From NCBI GenBank assembly GCA_002345625.1, contig DDWE01000122.1, positions 4,939-14,871 of the forward strand: a stretch of DNA of 9,933 bases, written 5' to 3'. A program made the position numbers and the translations under genes. Positions 7,025-9,933 of the stretch are shown here, one piece after another. How positions within the stretch are numbered: the first letter of the stretch is position 1; each line of letters starts with the position of its first letter. The notes below the pieces were generated by a model. It was not told the DNA's origin, ran no database searches, and saw only the letters and a list, made by a program, of their open reading frames with translations. Source of the DNA: Desulfuromonadaceae bacterium UBA2294. GTDB lineage: Bacteria; Desulfobacterota; Desulfuromonadia; Desulfuromonadales; UBA2294.

Positions 7025-8416
7025 ATGAGCACTGAGACCGTTGCTACCGTAATTCTTGCCGCCGGTCAGGGGACGCGGATGAAGTCCGCCCTGCCGAAGG
7101 TGTTGCATGAAGTTGCCGGCAAGCCGCTGGTTGCCTGGCCGGTGGAATTGGCCCGCGATCTGGGCTGTGCACCGGTCGTTCTGGTGGTCGGACACGGTGC
7201 CGATCAGGTCCGGGCGCGCCTGGGCGACAACGGCCTGCACTATGCCCTGCAGGCTGAACAACTCGGCAGCGGTCACGCCCTGCTCTGTGCCGAACAGGCC
7301 CTGGCCAATGTGAATGGACCGGTGCTGCTGCTTTGTGGTGACGTGCCGTTGCTGCGGGCGGAGACCCTGCAGGCCCTTTTGGTACAGCACCGGGACGATC
7401 AGGCAACCGTCACCGTTCTCACGGCCATCGTCGACCAACCGTACGGCTACGGCCGGATCATCCGCGATGATGAGGGCGTTGCGGCCATCGTCGAGGAGAA
7501 AGATGCTGACGCCACACAAAAAGCGGTGCGCGAGATCAATGCCGGTATCTATGTCTTTGAGGCCCCGTTTGTCTTTGACGCCCTGCGTCAGGTCGGCTGC
7601 AATAACGCCGCCGGCGAATATTATCTGACCGATGTAATTGCCGCTGCCCGTACCGCCGGCCACCGCGTCAGTGCCCGGGTGGTCGAGGCGATGGCCGAGG
7701 TGCAGGGGATCAACGATCGCATCCAGCTTGCCGCTGCCGATGCCGTTATGCGGCGGCGGATCAACCAGGCGTTGATGCAGGCCGGAGTCACCCTGATCGA
7801 CCCCGATCTGGTCTATGTCGAGGCCGGCGTTGTCATCGGGACCGATACCATTCTGCAACCGAACGTTCACTTGCGCGGTCGTACGCATATCGGGCGCCAT
7901 TGCATCATCGAGCCCGGCGTCATTGTCACCGACTGCACCATTGGTGACAACGTCCATCTGAAAGCAGGTTCGGTGCTGGAGGGGGCGACCGTCGGCAACG
8001 GTTGCAACATTGGCCCAATGGCGCACTTGCGCCCCGGCACCGTCCTCGCCGGTGACAACAAGATCGGCAACTTTGTCGAAACCAAGAAAGCTAATTTCGG
8101 CAAGAAGAGTCAGGCGAGTCACCTGACCTATATCGGTGACGCCGAGATTGGTGAGCGGGTCAACTTCGGTTGTGGCACCATCACCTGCAACTACGATGGC
8201 GTCAACAAGTTCCAGACCACCATTGGCGACGATGTCTTCGTCGGCTCCGACGTGCAGTTTATCGCACCGGTGACCATCGGTAGCGGCAGTCTGATCGGTG
8301 CCGGTTCGACCATTACCAAAGATGTTCCGGCCGACGCTCTGGCCATTACCCGCGCCGAGCAGAAGATTATTGAAGGCTGGGCGGCGAAGAAGCGCAAGAA
8401 ACAGAAAAAGCAGTGA
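7025..8416 (+). CDS. glmU: Bifunctional GlmU: GlcNAc-1-P uridyltransferase / GlcN-1-P acetyltransferase
   Basis: A 463-residue cytoplasmic enzyme that acetylates glucosamine-1-phosphate with acetyl-CoA, then couples the product to UTP to make UDP-GlcNAc for peptidoglycan and lipopolysaccharide. The N-terminal pyrophosphorylase domain shows LAAGQGTRMKSALPKVLH (11-28), QAEQLGSGHA (76-85), GDVPLL with metal-binding D106, GYGRI (141-145), NAGIYVF (172-178) and GIND with N230. The C-terminal left-handed beta helix (about 255-440) has hexapeptide repeats. It carries the acetyltransferase site residues R336, K354, the catalytic-base histidine H366 in SHLTYIGD, and N389-Y390. Length is close to the E. 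coli enzyme (456 residues), and both active sites appear complete. The C-terminus ends in a lysine-rich tail (KKRKKQKKQ). It is the first gene of the glmU-glmS operon behind its own promoter. Start chosen at 7025 by ribosome binding site and promoter position. Confidence 0.97.
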   Translation: MSTETVATVILAAGQGTRMKSALPKVLHEVAGKPLVAWPVELARDLGCAPVVLVVGHGADQVRARLGDNGLHYALQAEQLGSGHALLCAEQALANVNGPVLLLCGDVPLLRAETLQALLVQHRDDQATVTVLTAIVDQPYGYGRIIRDDEGVAAIVEEKDADATQKAVREINAGIYVFEAPFVFDALRQVGCNNAAGEYYLTDVIAAARTAGHRVSARVVEAMAEVQGINDRIQLAAADAVMRRRINQALMQAGVTLIDPDLVYVEAGVVIGTDTILQPNVHLRGRTHIGRHCIIEPGVIVTDCTIGDNVHLKAGSVLEGATVGNGCNIGPMAHLRPGTVLAGDNKIGNFVETKKANFGKKSQASHLTYIGDAEIGERVNFGCGTITCNYDGVNKFQTTIGDDVFVGSDVQFIAPVTIGSGSLIGAGSTITKDVPADALAITRAEQKIIEGWAAKKRKKQKKQ

Positions 8417-8456
8417 CGGTTCAGTTCCGCTCACTCCTTAGCGAGGGATAAAATCT
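8417..8456 (+). other. glmU-glmS intergenic gap with glmS ribosome binding site
   Basis: Only 40 bp separate the two genes, with GAGGGA at 8443-8448, eight bases before the glmS ATG. There is no terminator-like stem, so co-transcription is expected. The gap is too short for a glmS ribozyme. Confidence 0.7.

Positions 8457-9933
<1,477 letters not shown>

Noticed and set aside
6992..8434. 480-codon open frame on the minus strand covering all of glmU
   Set aside because: It is an exact antisense shadow of glmU, which has every expected catalytic motif. The antisense product is low-complexity (rich in Gly, Asp, Val) with no recognisable domain, and its frame also runs over the glmU promoter and leader. 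Long antisense frames are common in GC-biased genes.
8417..8456. glmS ribozyme or riboswitch upstream of glmS
   Set aside because: The gap is only 40 bases, far shorter than the ribozyme, and consists of little more than the ribosome binding site region.

Overview
The window is a compact, GC-rich stretch of bacterial chromosome carrying seven genes in three transcription units. No RNA gene, insertion sequence, CRISPR array or phage gene was seen. Two things suggest a Desulfuromonadota-type bacterium (Geobacter/Desulfuromonas/Pelobacter relatives) or another former deltaproteobacterium: a receiver-PilZ-GAF signalling protein, and a small protein resembling the C-terminal domain of Myxococcus MXAN_5187. 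The assignment is an inference from gene content, not a database match. Base composition and codon choice look uniform, so I see no sign of recent transfer.

Layout. (1) 1-1776, plus: 3' two thirds of the disaggregase gene clpB, cut by the window edge. (2) 1869-3236, plus: a 455-residue receiver/PilZ/coiled-coil/GAF protein with no classical output domain. (3) 3229-6856, minus: a three-gene operon. Read 5' to 3' it encodes a 189-residue MXAN_5187-like protein, a 379-residue patatin-like lipase and a 624-residue cobalamin-binding-type radical SAM protein. Its last gene overlaps the end of the signalling gene tail to tail by 8 bp. (4) 6857-7024: a 168-bp divergent control region with one good sigma70-type promoter on each strand. 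(5) 7025-8416 and 8457 to beyond 9933, plus: glmU followed after 40 bp by glmS, which is cut by the right edge.

How the genes work together. glmS and glmU encode the first and last enzymes of UDP-N-acetylglucosamine synthesis (fructose-6-phosphate to glucosamine-6-phosphate, and glucosamine-1-phosphate to UDP-GlcNAc). They feed peptidoglycan and lipopolysaccharide synthesis. clpB is a general protein-rescue gene. The minus-strand operon is the least understood part: a lipid acyl hydrolase and a radical SAM enzyme of unknown reaction are co-transcribed behind an uncharacterised small protein. The radical SAM protein also has a C-terminal segment that reads like a PqqD-type peptide-binding fold. 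If the window holds an undescribed system, this operon is the best candidate, possibly with the adjoining signalling gene, but nothing in the sequence fixes its substrate.
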